A program made the translations under genes and the position numbers. Of a stretch of 64,000 nt of DNA, positions 1 through 9,544 are shown piece after piece. The stretch is from assembly GCA_947561585.1 (NCBI GenBank), contig CANNZV010000123.1, positions 682,001 to 746,000 on the forward strand. The letters are read 5' to 3'. The notes beneath the pieces were generated by a model that was not told where the DNA came from, did not search any database, and saw only the letters and a list, made by a program, of their open reading frames with translations. Source of the stretch: Caprella mutica (taxonomy: Eukaryota > Arthropoda > Malacostraca > Amphipoda > Caprellidae). Position 1 is the first letter of the stretch. Every line of letters begins with the position of its first letter.

Positions 1-1711
1 CCTCATCACCATAGCCAGGGTAATGACATCGTAAACTACTTCCACCTGGCTGCTACCCACACAAAAATATAAGGCTGGGGTTTTGGAAGAACAAACTAAA
101 AGATTAACATAATATCTTCACAATTGTTGAACCTGAAAAAGAGAAAATTAATACTGTTAGTAAATTGTGTGTGCTACGTGTTAATTGAATACAGAATATC
201 TATATTTAAATCAATTATACTATAGCTTGAATTATATTGATACTATTAGCATTTCCTACAAGTCTATGGTATTTTCTCAGATTATTTTACACAATATACA
301 ATATTAGCTTCAGATCTCAATTCTTTTTTTTTATTAACTTTACTAGCATTGCATGTTCAATTTTCAAACAGAAAATAATTTAAGGCTAGAATTTCCCTCT
401 TTTCGTTTTTAATTTCATTTGAAAAATTGTCTTGAAGCGCAATTAAAAAAAAATTGATTTCTACAATTTAAATAACGGTTATTGCTAATAAATAGCACAG
501 TAAAGCTTCCTAATATTCATTCAATGAGAATACAATTAATATATTGAGCTTAGAATAATATTTAAATGCAAATTTTAACAAATTATTTTCACTCACCTAT
601 AATTTTTTTCAAATTATTAATATTATTGACACGTAGCCATGAAATTATAAGTTTTTATGTTTTCTCTCTCTGGCTTCTGACAGACAGACAGACAGACAGA
701 CAGACAGAAAGACAGACAGACAGACTGTTTGTTCTCTTACTATAATTGTATGTAGATGATTCAGAGATAATCAAATCTGCTGAAGTGGTTGTTTTATTCC
801 ACCTCCCAATCATAGAAATAAGGCTATGCAATAACTTGTTTTGCTGTCCCATTGATAGGTTTTACCAATGGCAGTTCCCATAGAGTGTTTACAAGCATTG
901 CCCTCTAATCAATAGCTATGCAAATCACAATGTAGAGTATGCTTAATATCTTCAACTGCAGATGTGCACTCAAGAGATGAGTGCAGCTGATCTCAAGAAA
1001 GTAAAAGTAGTGCATTAAGTACTGCATACTGCATTCTCTCTGCTTAATTAATGTACTACTTCTTTGTGATCTCAAGGGGTTGATATGATATGCTTTAGGG
1101 GATTAATTAGATCCACTGATGAGACTAGAACTGAATAATTGAGAACTGGAGCAATAGGCTTGCAGTAGAATAATTTTAGAAGTGTAATATGCAAATAACG
1201 TATTTGCGACGTTGAACAGATATATACAGTAAATAGTCTATTATTTAAATATCCAAGCTATGAAAATTAATAAATATGTTGTTATAATTTTCGCATTTCT
1301 TTTCTCTGTCACTACAATAACGAGTCTTTCTAAGCCACATTTCAAATTTTAGCTACAGGTAACTTTTTACCCAAACATATTCTATCAAATCTCCAATAAG
1401 CAGAAGTGTTTTTTTAACGGTACTTACCTTATGTTACAGTTAGTCCAAGAAACTGCCCGTCACTCTGTATGGCATGGAAAAAAAATAGTTGTAAGAAAGC
1501 TGACAGAATATTGAACTATTTAATTTAATAGTATTCCAAATATAACAATTTTGAAAAAAAATACATAAGTTGATTTTTACTGTTCAACAGTGATGTATAT
1601 CTTTATGCGGGTATTTACTTAACTTAATCTCACTGAAAACAGAAATGAGAATTTTTATATTATATATAAATAAGCTATTAGTTTTATACTGTTTCTTAAC
1701 ACCGTTTTCTA
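1..1711. other. AT-rich stretch without recognisable gene
   Basis: No convincing ORF, RNA gene or transposon end is seen here. The only structured piece is the CAGA microsatellite at 677-726, listed separately. The last bases (1711-1720) lead into a 5' tRNA-Val fragment. Confidence 0.6.
677..726. repeat. (CAGA)n tetranucleotide microsatellite
   Basis: About 11 to 12 tandem CAGA/CTGT units with one internal interruption (AGAAAGAC). On the minus strand it is translated as a Ser-Val-Cys-Leu run, which is only a by-product of the repeat. Confidence 0.95.
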
Positions 1712-1720
1712 GTTTTCGTA
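1712..1720 (+). pseudogene. 5' piece of a split tRNA-Val gene
   Basis: The nine bases GTTTTCGTA match tRNA positions 1-9 (acceptor strand plus T8 A9) of the three complete tRNA-Val(CAC) copies in this window. The match stops exactly where an inverted terminal repeat begins (1721). The rest of the tRNA, starting again with TA, is at 11727-11792 next to the inverted copy of the same terminal repeat. Nine bases alone would be weak evidence. The support comes from the exact junctions with the two terminal repeats. Confidence 0.6.
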
Positions 1721-1750
1721 CCCAGTTAAAATTCGGTGCAGGATAGGGGC
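1721..1750 (+). repeat. Left terminal inverted repeat of the tRNA-Val-inserted element
   Basis: Begins CCCAGTTAAAATTCGGTGCA and pairs with the right end at 11697-11726. Mismatches fall at positions 14, 22, 27 and about 30. It is followed by an unusually GC-rich stretch not mirrored at the right end. Confidence 0.75.
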
Positions 1751-1965
1751 AGCGGGTGGGGCGCGCAGGGCCGGCATCATGGCAGGCAGAAGGCCGCGAT
1801 AGGGCCGCGACAGAGCATTTTTGTCCGCTTTTGCGGACCTCATTCTACGTCCCCCCACTGCACTGAACTACACTGGGGCGCTACCCTAAACTGCAGACAC
1901 GCGCGTCCTAACTACTAAAGCGCGACCGCGTAGCGTCCGTGGCCACGCGTGAAACACTAGAGAAA
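1730..1965. other. GC-rich patch at the left end of the 10-kb element
   Basis: Composition changes sharply from AT-rich to GC-rich with many CpG dinucleotides (GCGCGC, CCGCG and ACGCGT occur repeatedly) and returns to AT-rich by about 1970. It contains a small palindrome (GTCCGCTTTTGCGGAC near 1823). A 60-codon frame starting at 1736 resembles no family I recognise and is probably chance. It may be a subterminal or promoter region. Confidence 0.5.
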
Positions 1966-1970
1966 AAATA

Positions 1971-2124
1971 CCCTCATGGCAGATATTGACTGCGCCAATA
2001 CTGCGCTGAATATGAACACACATATTCATACTATAAAATATGACGCGTTTAACGCATATATACTTCATATTATGAATGTGACGTTATTCGGCAGCAATAT
2101 TCCAGTCAATATCTACCATGAGGG
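1971..2124. mobile_element. Short fold-back MITE (about 154 bp)
   Basis: CCCTCATGGCAGATATTGAC at 1971 is mirrored by its near-exact reverse complement ending at 2124 (GTCAATATCTACCATGAGGG). Inner parts also pair: CATATTCATA around 2020 with its complement around 2068-2080. The whole unit can fold into one hairpin. No target duplication was identified with certainty. Confidence 0.75.
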
Positions 2125-2917
2125 TTAAAAATGATCATGATGTCTAAATAGCTATTTGAATTAATGTGATTGACGTTTCAAGTTAAGGAAAAATTTATTT
2201 AGTAGGGGTTAAACGTCTATTTCAGAAAAAAAGGCCATATCGTTTAGCTACATCAAAAGGAAATTAAATAAAAGGGACTGGAAGAATCAGTCAGAAAGAA
2301 AAGTGGCTCTATAAACAATGTCACCTGCCACCCGTCAGTGACAATACTAATGAATGAAAAAAAAAGCTTCTCCGTGAATGCTGTCACTTACCAAGGATTG
2401 TGACGAAAAGAGTCACAAGCACCTGTGGCGATGGTGGATGGAAGAAGGAGATGATGGGAAATGAAGACTTCCTAATACAAAAATCTAAGACCTCGCAGTT
2501 GATGAATATAACTTTGCGCTATTCTCCAAAACTGCAAGTAGCGTTAATAAAAATAAACATGGTAAAATAATACATTCCAAATTAGCTACAACAGTTCAGG
2601 GCTGAAGGGACACCATCTCCTTTTCCATTTACGATATAATAGACTGTAAAGAGTAGTGGTGAGGTTATAAAAGTGAAGTAGATAGCTTTAAATTCATTTA
2701 TTGGTAAGCAAACTAAAGCTATACATTGTAAATCTTACTTATATATTTTTCCTGTCTAACTGATTGTCAAAGTTTGTAAAATGAGTACCACTTGTTACTA
2801 ATAATAAAAAATGTAACCATACTTACAAATATAAATTGGGAGAAGAGTAAGAGATTAGGTCGCCAACTTTGATAACGCGTTCCTCGGGGGTGTAGGTCAT
2901 AAGCACCCCCCCCCCCC

Positions 2918-3140
2918 GATTACGAGCCATCTGTTTTTTAATCCTTATTTATTTACCTATATTATTTAATCCCATTGACCCCCTGCCAGGTCATTAATCA
3001 ATCATTAAGTGTGCAGTAAAACAAACTAGTGAAACTACATTAGCAACTCTCAGTTATTTCTATCCAAGTACATAGTTCTTCATTTGTTTAACCATGTAAA
3101 TAAGGATTAAACAACAGGGAGGGGGGGGGGCTCGTGATCA
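2918..3140. mobile_element. Fold-back repeat with poly-C/poly-G junctions
   Basis: The left arm (ATTACGAGCC, CTGTTTTTTAATCCTTATTTA) is the inverted counterpart of the right arm (TAAATAAGGATTAAACAACAG, then a G run, CTCGTGATC). Long C and G homopolymers lie outside the left arm (2905-2917) and inside the right arm (3120-3130). The arms are about 45 bp around an AT-rich centre. Confidence 0.65.
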
Positions 3141-3144
3141 GGGG

Positions 3145-3296
3145 GGCTCATGACCGTGCTTAGGTGTGGGAGCGTATGCCTCTTCCTCTATGTCCATCCC
3201 AATCGCCAGAATTCTATAGAGGCTCATGACCGTGCTCAGGTGTGAGAGCGTATGCCCCTTCCTCTATGTCCATCTCAATCACCAGAATTCTATAGG
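3145..3296. repeat. Tandem duplication, 76-bp unit, two copies
   Basis: The segment starting GGCTCATGACCGTGCT at 3145 is repeated at 3221 with only a few substitutions. Both copies end in CCAGAATTCTATAG. No coding potential is seen. Confidence 0.9.
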
Positions 3297-3489
3297 GATA
3301 TTCCAATGGTTTTATGAACTGGTTTGAAATCGGGTCCGGACAGTGTTTCTGAAAATTGAAACGAACATTATAAACAATTCACTGAATAATTACATTTCGT
3401 GCTTATAAAAGTAAATTTATGTTCAACTAGACAGCTGATATTGCTGTAATTAATCAACAGATTAATAAAAATACATACTTCGAAACTAA

Positions 3490-4713
3490 CTAGGCACACT
3501 GTAGTTCAAAACTAGGCACACTGTAGTTCAAAACTAGGCCCACTGTAGTTCAAAACTAGGCCCACTGTAGTTCAAAACTAGGCCCACTGTAGTTCAAAAC
3601 TAGGCCCACTGTAGTTCAAAACTAGGCCCACTGTAGTTCAAAACTAGGCCCACTGTAGTTCAAAACTAGGCCCACTGTAGTTCAAAACTAGGCCCACTGT
3701 AGTTCAAAACTAGGCCCACTGTAGTTCAAAACTAGGCCCACTGTAGTTCAAAACTAGGCCCACTGTAGTTCAAAACTAGGCCCACTGTAGTTCAAAACTA
3801 GGCCCACTGTAGTTCAAAACTAGGCCCACTGTAGTTCAAAACTAGGCCCACTGTAGTTCAAAACTAGGCCCACTGTAGTTCAAAACTAGGCCCACTGTAG
3901 TTCAAAACTAGGCCCACTGTAGTTCAAAACTAGGCACACTGTAGTTCAAAACTAGGCACACTGTAGTTCAAAACTAGGCACACTGTAGTTCAAAACTAGG
4001 CACACTGTAGTTCAAAACTAGGCACACTGTAGTTCAAAACTAGGCACACTGTAGTTCAAAACTAGGCACACTGTAGTTCAAAACTAGGCACACTGTAGTT
4101 CAAAACTAGGCACACTGTAGTTCAAAACTAGGCACACTGTAGTTCAAAACTAGGCACACTGTAGTTCAAAACTAGGCACACTGTAGTTCAAAACTAGGCA
4201 CACTGTAGTTCAAAACTAGGCCCACTGTAGTTCAAAACTAGGCCCACTGTAGTTCAAAACTAGGCCCACTGTAGTTCAAAACTAGGCACACTGTAGTTCA
4301 AAACTAGGCACACTGTAGTTCAAAACTAGGCACACTGTAGTTCAAAACTAGGCACACTGTAGTTCAAAACTAGGCACACTGTAGTTCAAAACTAGGCACA
4401 CTGTAGTTCAAAACTAGGCACACTGTAGTTCAAAACTAGGCACACTGTAGTTCAAAACTAGGCACACTGTAGTTCAAAACTAGGCACACTGTAGTTCAAA
4501 ACTAGGCACACTGTAGTTCAAAACTAGGCACACTGTAGTTCAAAACTAGGCACACTGTAGTTCAAAACTAGGCACACTGTAGTTCAAAACTAGGCACACT
4601 GTAGTTCAAAACTAGGCACACTGTAGTTCAAAACTAGGCACACTGTAGTTCAAAACTAGGTACACTGTAGTTCAAAACTAGGTACACTGTAGTTCAAAAC
4701 TAGGTACACTTTA
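3490..4713. repeat. 22-bp minisatellite, about 55 copies
   Basis: The unit is CTAGGCMCACTGTAGTTCAAAA with strict 22-bp periodicity. Variants are blocked, not mixed: the first units are GGCACAC, then a run of GGCCCAC (about 3534-3925), then GGCACAC, three GGCCCAC units (about 4218-4265), GGCACAC again, and GGTACAC in the last three units. The block structure suggests multi-unit duplication events. Confidence 0.97.
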
Positions 4714-5730
4714 GCTAATTGCAATAACAAAAATAATATAACAAATGAAATTTATAGCTATTACACTGAGCAAGTAACACTTGTGAATATCATACTTTAA
4801 AAAAACTGGTATTGGACTTGGTACTGGTATCATTTAACAATATGGTATCGGTGCATCTCTAGTAAATTCCATTGTGTCAATTATTTTATTTAAGATTGAA
4901 AAGAGAGCTGAACTTACCTTATAGCTACTTCATATTGAATAGCATCATGTCCTCTTCATCATCTAAAGACATGTTAAAGTTTGAACTGATACATACAAAA
5001 TTTCTTAAACTAGTTTCCTTTTGGAATGTGTTGAATAATTATAATCCTGAAAAGAAAAACAAAAGTTTTGACATATATAACAAACAAATTCATGAACATA
5101 TATAAAAATAGCCTAGTTAGTAACAATATCCAGAGGGAGGAATACAGATTATCATAAACAAACTCACAATTTGAGTTAGCTATGTATAATTTTTTAATAA
5201 TGATCACACTGTATAAATATGAAAATTAACACAAGAACATAGGTAGATAATTGATAGAACACCAGTTATCTAAATAAATAGGAGTGATATTAGCCACTTC
5301 CATACTATGCAAATTTCTATTTAATGTCCTAAACATTATTGAGTTTTAGCATGACAATATGGGAAAAATATGCTTTAAATTCAAATATCTATCAAAGTTT
5401 CTTGGATTATCTGACCATTTGAGATACTTTGTAAAATATCTCATTGGTCAAAGGACTCAAAACAATGACACTGGTGAATGAGCAAGGATTTTGACTCTGA
5501 ATAATATAGTATATAATAACCACCCAGCATCATCTTTTTAAGTATGGCCATCATGATCAAATAACAGAACCATCTCTGAACTATGACTTAAGCACTATTT
5601 TTCTACTCAATGCATTAGTTTAAGTTGTAACAGGAGAGTGCACTTAAAATTCTACACATGTTGCTAATAGAAGATTAGACGAGATAATTAAATAGGGGTG
5701 TAACAGGTGTGAAAAAAAGGTGTCGTGTGT
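4714..5730. other. AT-rich spacer, no gene recognised
   Basis: Two short overlapping ORFs (about 65-77 codons, opposite strands, around 4870-5210) have AT-driven composition and no recognisable domain. I see no RNA gene or transposon end. Confidence 0.6.
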
Positions 5731-6296
5731 CCCTTGCGTCAAAAGAAAGTCACCTCCTGCGTCAAAAGAAAGTCACCTCCTGCGTCAAAAGAAAGTCACC
5801 TCCTAGCTGCGTCAAAAGAAAGTCACCTCCTGCGTCAAAAGAAAGTCACCCCCTGCGTCAAAAGAAAGTCACCCCCTGCGTCAAAAGAAAGTCACCCCCT
5901 GCGTCAAAAGAAAGTCACCCCCTGCGTCAAAAGAAAGTCACCCCCTGCGTCAAAAGAAAGTCACCTCCTGCGTCAAAAGAAAGTCACCTCCTGCGTCAAA
6001 AGAAAGTCACCTCCTGCGTCAAAAGAAAGTCACCTCCTGCGTCAAAAGAAAGTCACCTCCTGCGTCAAAAGAAAGTCACCTCCTGCGTCAAAAGAAAGTC
6101 ACCCCCTGCGTCAAAAGAAAGTCACCCCCTGCGTCAAAAGAAAGTCACCCCCTGCGTCAAAAGAAAGTCACCCCCTGCGTCAAAAGAAAGTCACCTCCTG
6201 CGTCAAAAGAAAGTCACCTCCTGCGTCAAAAAATAGTCACCTCCTGCGTCAAAAAATAGTCACCTCCTGCGTCAAAAAATAGTCACCTCCTGCGTC
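5731..6296. repeat. 23-bp minisatellite, about 24 copies
   Basis: The unit is TGCGTCAAAAGAAAGTCACC plus TCC or CCC. One unit near 5803-5807 carries a 4-bp insertion. The last three units change AAAAGAAAG to AAAAAATAG. Since 23 is not a multiple of 3 and the unit has no stop in any plus frame, two overlapping pseudo-ORFs of about 180 codons appear. They are products of the repeat, not genes. The unit is clearly related to the 20-bp minisatellite at 6661-7842. Confidence 0.97.
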
Positions 6297-6406
6297 CATG
6301 GGAACATAGGAATTAATTCAAAATTTTAAGCCAATTAGACATATCTGAATTTTGACCTCTTGAAATTTAAGCCAATTAATTGGCTTTAACTGACATACTC
6401 TGTAAC
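6297..6406 (+). repeat. Paralogous segment, copy 1 (carries an empty MITE site)
   Basis: Runs from CATGGGAACATAGGAATTAA through CCAATTAGACATATCTGA to AACTGACATA. A diverged second copy lies at 8113-8415. Copy 1 has an uninterrupted TTTTAAGCC at 6324-6332, where copy 2 is split by the 153-bp MITE at 8153-8305. Confidence 0.75.
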
Positions 6407-6645
6407 CCAGTCTGCAAAAGATGCATGAAGTTGTGAAATTTATCCGGTGACTATTATGGCCTTGAAATTAGTGTCCTGAATTATCTGGCGACAATTTCTT
6501 AATCAATTCCCTATGTTTACATGTAATTATTGGAGAGTGTTTTGAGATTTCTGGCCATTTTAGAGAGAAATTTAAAAATCTTTTGGAAAGAATTGCTCCA
6601 AAAATTGAATATTTGAAGACTGATTGTGCATGTTTTGCAGACTGG
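6407..6645. mobile_element. hAT-like MITE, imperfect 8-bp target duplication
   Basis: The ends are CCAGTCTGCAAAAGATGCA and TGCATGTTTTGCAGACTGG, near-perfect terminal inverted repeats. The flanking 8-mers are TCTGTAAC and TTTGTAAC (one mismatch). An 8-bp duplication with termini starting (C)CAG is typical of hAT elements. The element lies between the 23-bp and 20-bp minisatellites. A minus-strand ORF of 76 codons across it has no recognisable domain. Confidence 0.8.
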
Positions 6646-6660
6646 TTTGTAACATGGAAG

Positions 6661-7842
6661 AAAAGTGACCTCCAACAAAGAAAAGCGACCTCCGTCACAG
6701 ATAAGCGACCTCCGTCACAGATAAGCGACCTCCGTCACAGATAAGCGACCTCCGTCACAGATAAGCGACCTCCGTCACAGATAAGCGACCTCCGTCACAG
6801 ATAAGCGACCTCCGTCACAGATAAGCGACCTCCGTCACAGATAAGCGACCTCCGTCACAGATAAGCGACCTCCGTCACAGATAAGCGACCTCCGTCACAG
6901 ATAAGCGACCTCCATCACAGATAAGCGACCTCCATCACAGATAAGCGACCTCCATCACAGATAAGCGACCTCCATCACAGATAAGCGACCTCCATCACAG
7001 ATAAGCGACCTCCATCACAGATAAGCGACCTCCGTCACAGATAAGCGACCTCCGTCACAGAAAAGCGACCTCCGTCACAGAAAAGCGACCTCCGTCACAG
7101 AAAAGCGACCTCCGTCACAGAAAAGCGACCTCCGTCACAGAAAAGCGACCTCCGTCACAGAAAAGCGACCTCCGTCACAGAAAAGCGACCTCCGTCACAG
7201 AAAAGCGACCTCCGTCACAGAAAAGCGACCTCCGTCACAGAAAAGCGACCTCCGTCACAGAAAAGCGACCTCCGTCACAGAAAAGCGACCTCCGTCACAG
7301 AAAAGCGACCTCCGTCACAGAAAAGCGACCTCCGTCACAGAAAAGCGACCTCCGTCACAGAAAAGCGACCTCCGTCAAAGAAAAGCGACCTCCGTCAAAG
7401 AAAAGCGACCTCCGTCAAAGAAAAGCGACCTCCGTCAAAGAAAAGCGACCTCCGTCAAAGAAAAGCGACCTCCGTCAAAGAAAAGCGACCTCCGTCAAAG
7501 AAAAGCGACCTCCGTCAAAGAAAAGCGACCTCCGTCAAAGAAAAGCGACCTCCGTCAAAGAAAAGCGACCTCCGTCAAAGAAAAGCGACCTCCGTCAAAG
7601 AAAAGCGACCTCCGTCAAAGAAAAGCGACCTCCGTCAAAGAAAAGCGACCTCCGTCAAAGAAAAGCGACCTCCGTCAAAGAAAAGCGACCTCCGTCAAAG
7701 AAAAGTGACCTCCGTCAATGAAAAGTGACCTCCGTCAGTCAAAGAAAAGTGACCTCCGTCAGTCAAAGAAAAGTGACCTCCGTCAGTCAAAGAAAAGTGA
7801 CCTCCGTCAGTCAAAGAAAAGTGACCTCCGTCAGTCAAAGAA
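6661..7842. repeat. 20-bp minisatellite, about 58 copies, with directional variant gradient
   Basis: The unit is AWAAGCGACCTCCGTCAMAG with exact 20-bp periodicity to about 7720, then 24-bp units carrying an extra GTCA. Variants appear in ordered zones from left to right: ATAAGCG/GTCACAG, then ATCACAG (about 6912-7018), back to GTCACAG, then AAAAGCG from about 7060, GTCAAAG from about 7374, and finally AAAAGTG with the 24-bp form. This is consistent with successive local amplifications. Confidence 0.97.
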
Positions 7843-8112
7843 AGGTTTCTTGTGAAAGTAACCTAATTTTACTGCTCCATTTATCTAAATTTTAAAACTA
7901 TGTTGACTCTCTAAATATAGCTAGTGCCAAAATTTACATGAGAATAGGTACCTAAATATATTGAAACTGTCAAGATAAATCTTATAAAATCTGAATAATC
8001 ATCATGCCATGTTCAAGAGACTGGCAGATTGTTAGCCAATTTCAAGCCAAAATTTAAAGATTCTGTGACATGTCAATTTTGGCTCATTTCTTAAAATTTT
8101 AGGCCAAATTAA
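7843..8112. other. AT-rich spacer after the 20-bp array
   Basis: No gene seen. It contains CAGACTGG-like motifs (for example AGACTGGCAG near 8019) that may be eroded ends of the local MITE family. Confidence 0.4.
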
Positions 8113-8415
8113 CATGGGAACATAGAAATTAAATTAAATCAAGACATTAAGCCCAGACTGTAGGAACTGGTAAACTGTTCTCCAAAAAATCTTCTGTTTT
8201 GGCTTCTGTTCTCAGTCAAATTAATGCAAATATAGGAGAAAACTAAGGACTGTTCAGACTGTTATTACAGAAAATGTTAAAAATGTCCCATATTCTGTAG
8301 ACTGGCATTAAGCCAATTAGACATATCTGAGTTTTGACCTTCACAAATGTAACTTATTATGTAAGGCTGAGGGTCAATTAATTGGCATCAACAGATTAAC
8401 TGGCATATTTTGTAT
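8113..8415 (+). repeat. Paralogous segment, copy 2 (interrupted by a MITE)
   Basis: Starts CATGGGAACATAGAAATT and, after the MITE at 8153-8305, continues with AAGCCAATTAGACATATCTGA, matching 6297-6406. Near its end, CATATTTTGTATAC is the uninterrupted counterpart of CATACTCTGTAAC at 6395-6407, where copy 1 carries the other MITE. Each copy therefore preserves the empty site of the insertion in the other. Confidence 0.7.
8153..8305. mobile_element. 153-bp hAT-like MITE with perfect 8-bp target duplication
   Basis: Bounded by CCAGACTG and TAGACTGG and flanked on both sides by CATTAAGC (8145-8152 and 8306-8313). The paralogous segment at 6324-6331 has a single uninterrupted copy of the site (TTTTAAGC). 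The inverted terminal match is short and partly decayed. Target duplication and empty site are the main evidence. Confidence 0.75.
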
Positions 8416-8489
8416 ACAATAATACAGAGATCTCTTTTAATAATTGAAGTAAAATTCAGGTAAATAGATATAGCTTGTATAGGTACTAG

Positions 8490-8580
8490 CCAGTCTGCAG
8501 AATATATGACATTTTAACATTTTCTGTGCAAACATTCAATAATTTCCTCCTACATTTACATGTATTTTACTGAGAACATG
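8490..8580 (+). mobile_element. Fragment of the CCAGTCTGCA MITE family
   Basis: CCAGTCTGCAGAATA resembles the left end of the MITE at 6407, and CATTTACATGTA near 8554 resembles its internal ATGTTTACATGTAAT. No right end was found, so it is a partial copy. Confidence 0.4.
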
Positions 8581-8759
8581 AACATAAGTCAAAATGTAGG
8601 ATATCTTTGAGAACACTTTACCTGTTCCTGCATTCTGGATAGATCATAGGTAGGAATGAATTCAAAACTATTGAAGAAAATTCAATATACCTAATAGTCA
8701 GTCAAGACTCTAGCGACTGCGAATATCTATCTCAGTATCTCTCTGACTCAATTAATGTC

Positions 8760-9010
8760 CCAGTCTGTATTTTGGGGTAATTTTCACCGACATGTCGGTG
8801 GAATTTTTTGCCCTTTGAATATAATATTCTGGCAAAGTCGGTGGATTTTTATAGCCATTTATTCCAATAATCCTATGTTACCATCAATTTTTGGTGGATA
8901 AGTTAGAAAAAAGTTGCTGGATCAGCCAAATTAATAGAAATTTATAGTCTAGTGGATTTTTTCAACTTTTAAAAAGTCAAGTGGAATTTTGAGCCCCAAA
9001 TACAGACTGG
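8760..9010. mobile_element. MITE, CCAGTCTGTATTT family, copy 1
   Basis: Terminal inverted repeats are CCAGTCTGTATTTTGGGG and CCCCAAATACAGACTGG. Inside, an ACCGACATGTCGGT palindrome lies near the left end and several GGTGGAT/GTGGATTTTT motifs follow. Related copies lie at 9019-9333 and, partial and reversed, at 9352-9544. The flanking 8-mers (TTAATGTC, TATAATGC) do not match cleanly. Confidence 0.8.
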
Positions 9011-9018
9011 TATAATGC

Positions 9019-9333
9019 CCAGACTGTATTTCATGGTAAATTCCATCAACTTGTCAGTGGAATTTTTCCCCTTCGAAAATAATATTATACTAGTAAAGTC
9101 TGTGGATTTTAGCTATTTAGGTATTCCTATGTTAGTATAACTATAATGTTACCAACTTACCATTATTTTTTTTTATTTTTGGTGGCTAGGTAAATAAAAA
9201 AAATGTTGGTGGCTCATTCGAATAGCTATCTTAGTATCTATCATGAAATAGGTAGGTAGGTAGGTATTTTTCTGATTTTTCTTTCAGCTTTTTGGAAGAG
9301 TAATTGGAATTTTGTAAACCAAATACAGACTGG
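9019..9333. mobile_element. MITE, CCAGTCTGTATTT family, copy 2
   Basis: The left end is CCAGACTGTATTTCATGG and the right end is CCAAATACAGACTGG. The internal order matches copy 1 (TGGTAAATTCC, GTCAGTGGAATTTTT, AATAATATT, GTGGATTTTAGC, GTTGGTGGCT). Copies 1 and 2 are only 8 bp apart in direct orientation. It includes a short TAGG microsatellite at 9248-9267. Confidence 0.75.
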
Positions 9334-9351
9334 TTGTGGAGTCACATCATT

Positions 9352-9544
9352 CAGGTACCATCAAATCCACCATTAATTTCCAGTAATTTGACTGATCCAC
9401 CAACATTTTCCCAATTTATCCACCAAAAGTTAATGGTAACATGAATAAATAGTTGAAAATCCAACGACTTTGCCAGAATATTATTTTGAAAGGGAAAAAA
9501 TTCCACCGACATGTCGGTGGAATTTACCACTAAATACAGACTGG
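9352..9544 (-). mobile_element. MITE, CCAGTCTGTATTT family, partial reversed copy
   Basis: The right end AAATACAGACTGG at 9532-9544 is intact. Inward lie CCACCGACATGTCGGTGG (perfect 18-bp palindrome), AATATTATTTTG, TTGCCAGAATATT and CCACCAAAAGTTAATGGTAAC, the reverse complements of copy 1 motifs in order. The other terminus is missing. Confidence 0.7.

Noticed and set aside
5709..6282. Two overlapping 175-185-codon plus-strand frames rich in Lys, Ser and Pro
   Set aside because: They are translations of the 23-bp minisatellite in shifted frames. The unit has no stop in any plus frame, and there is no independent coding evidence.
3490..7842. CRISPR-like regular repeats
   Set aside because: Units are directly adjacent without unique spacers, in a eukaryotic context. 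They are minisatellites.
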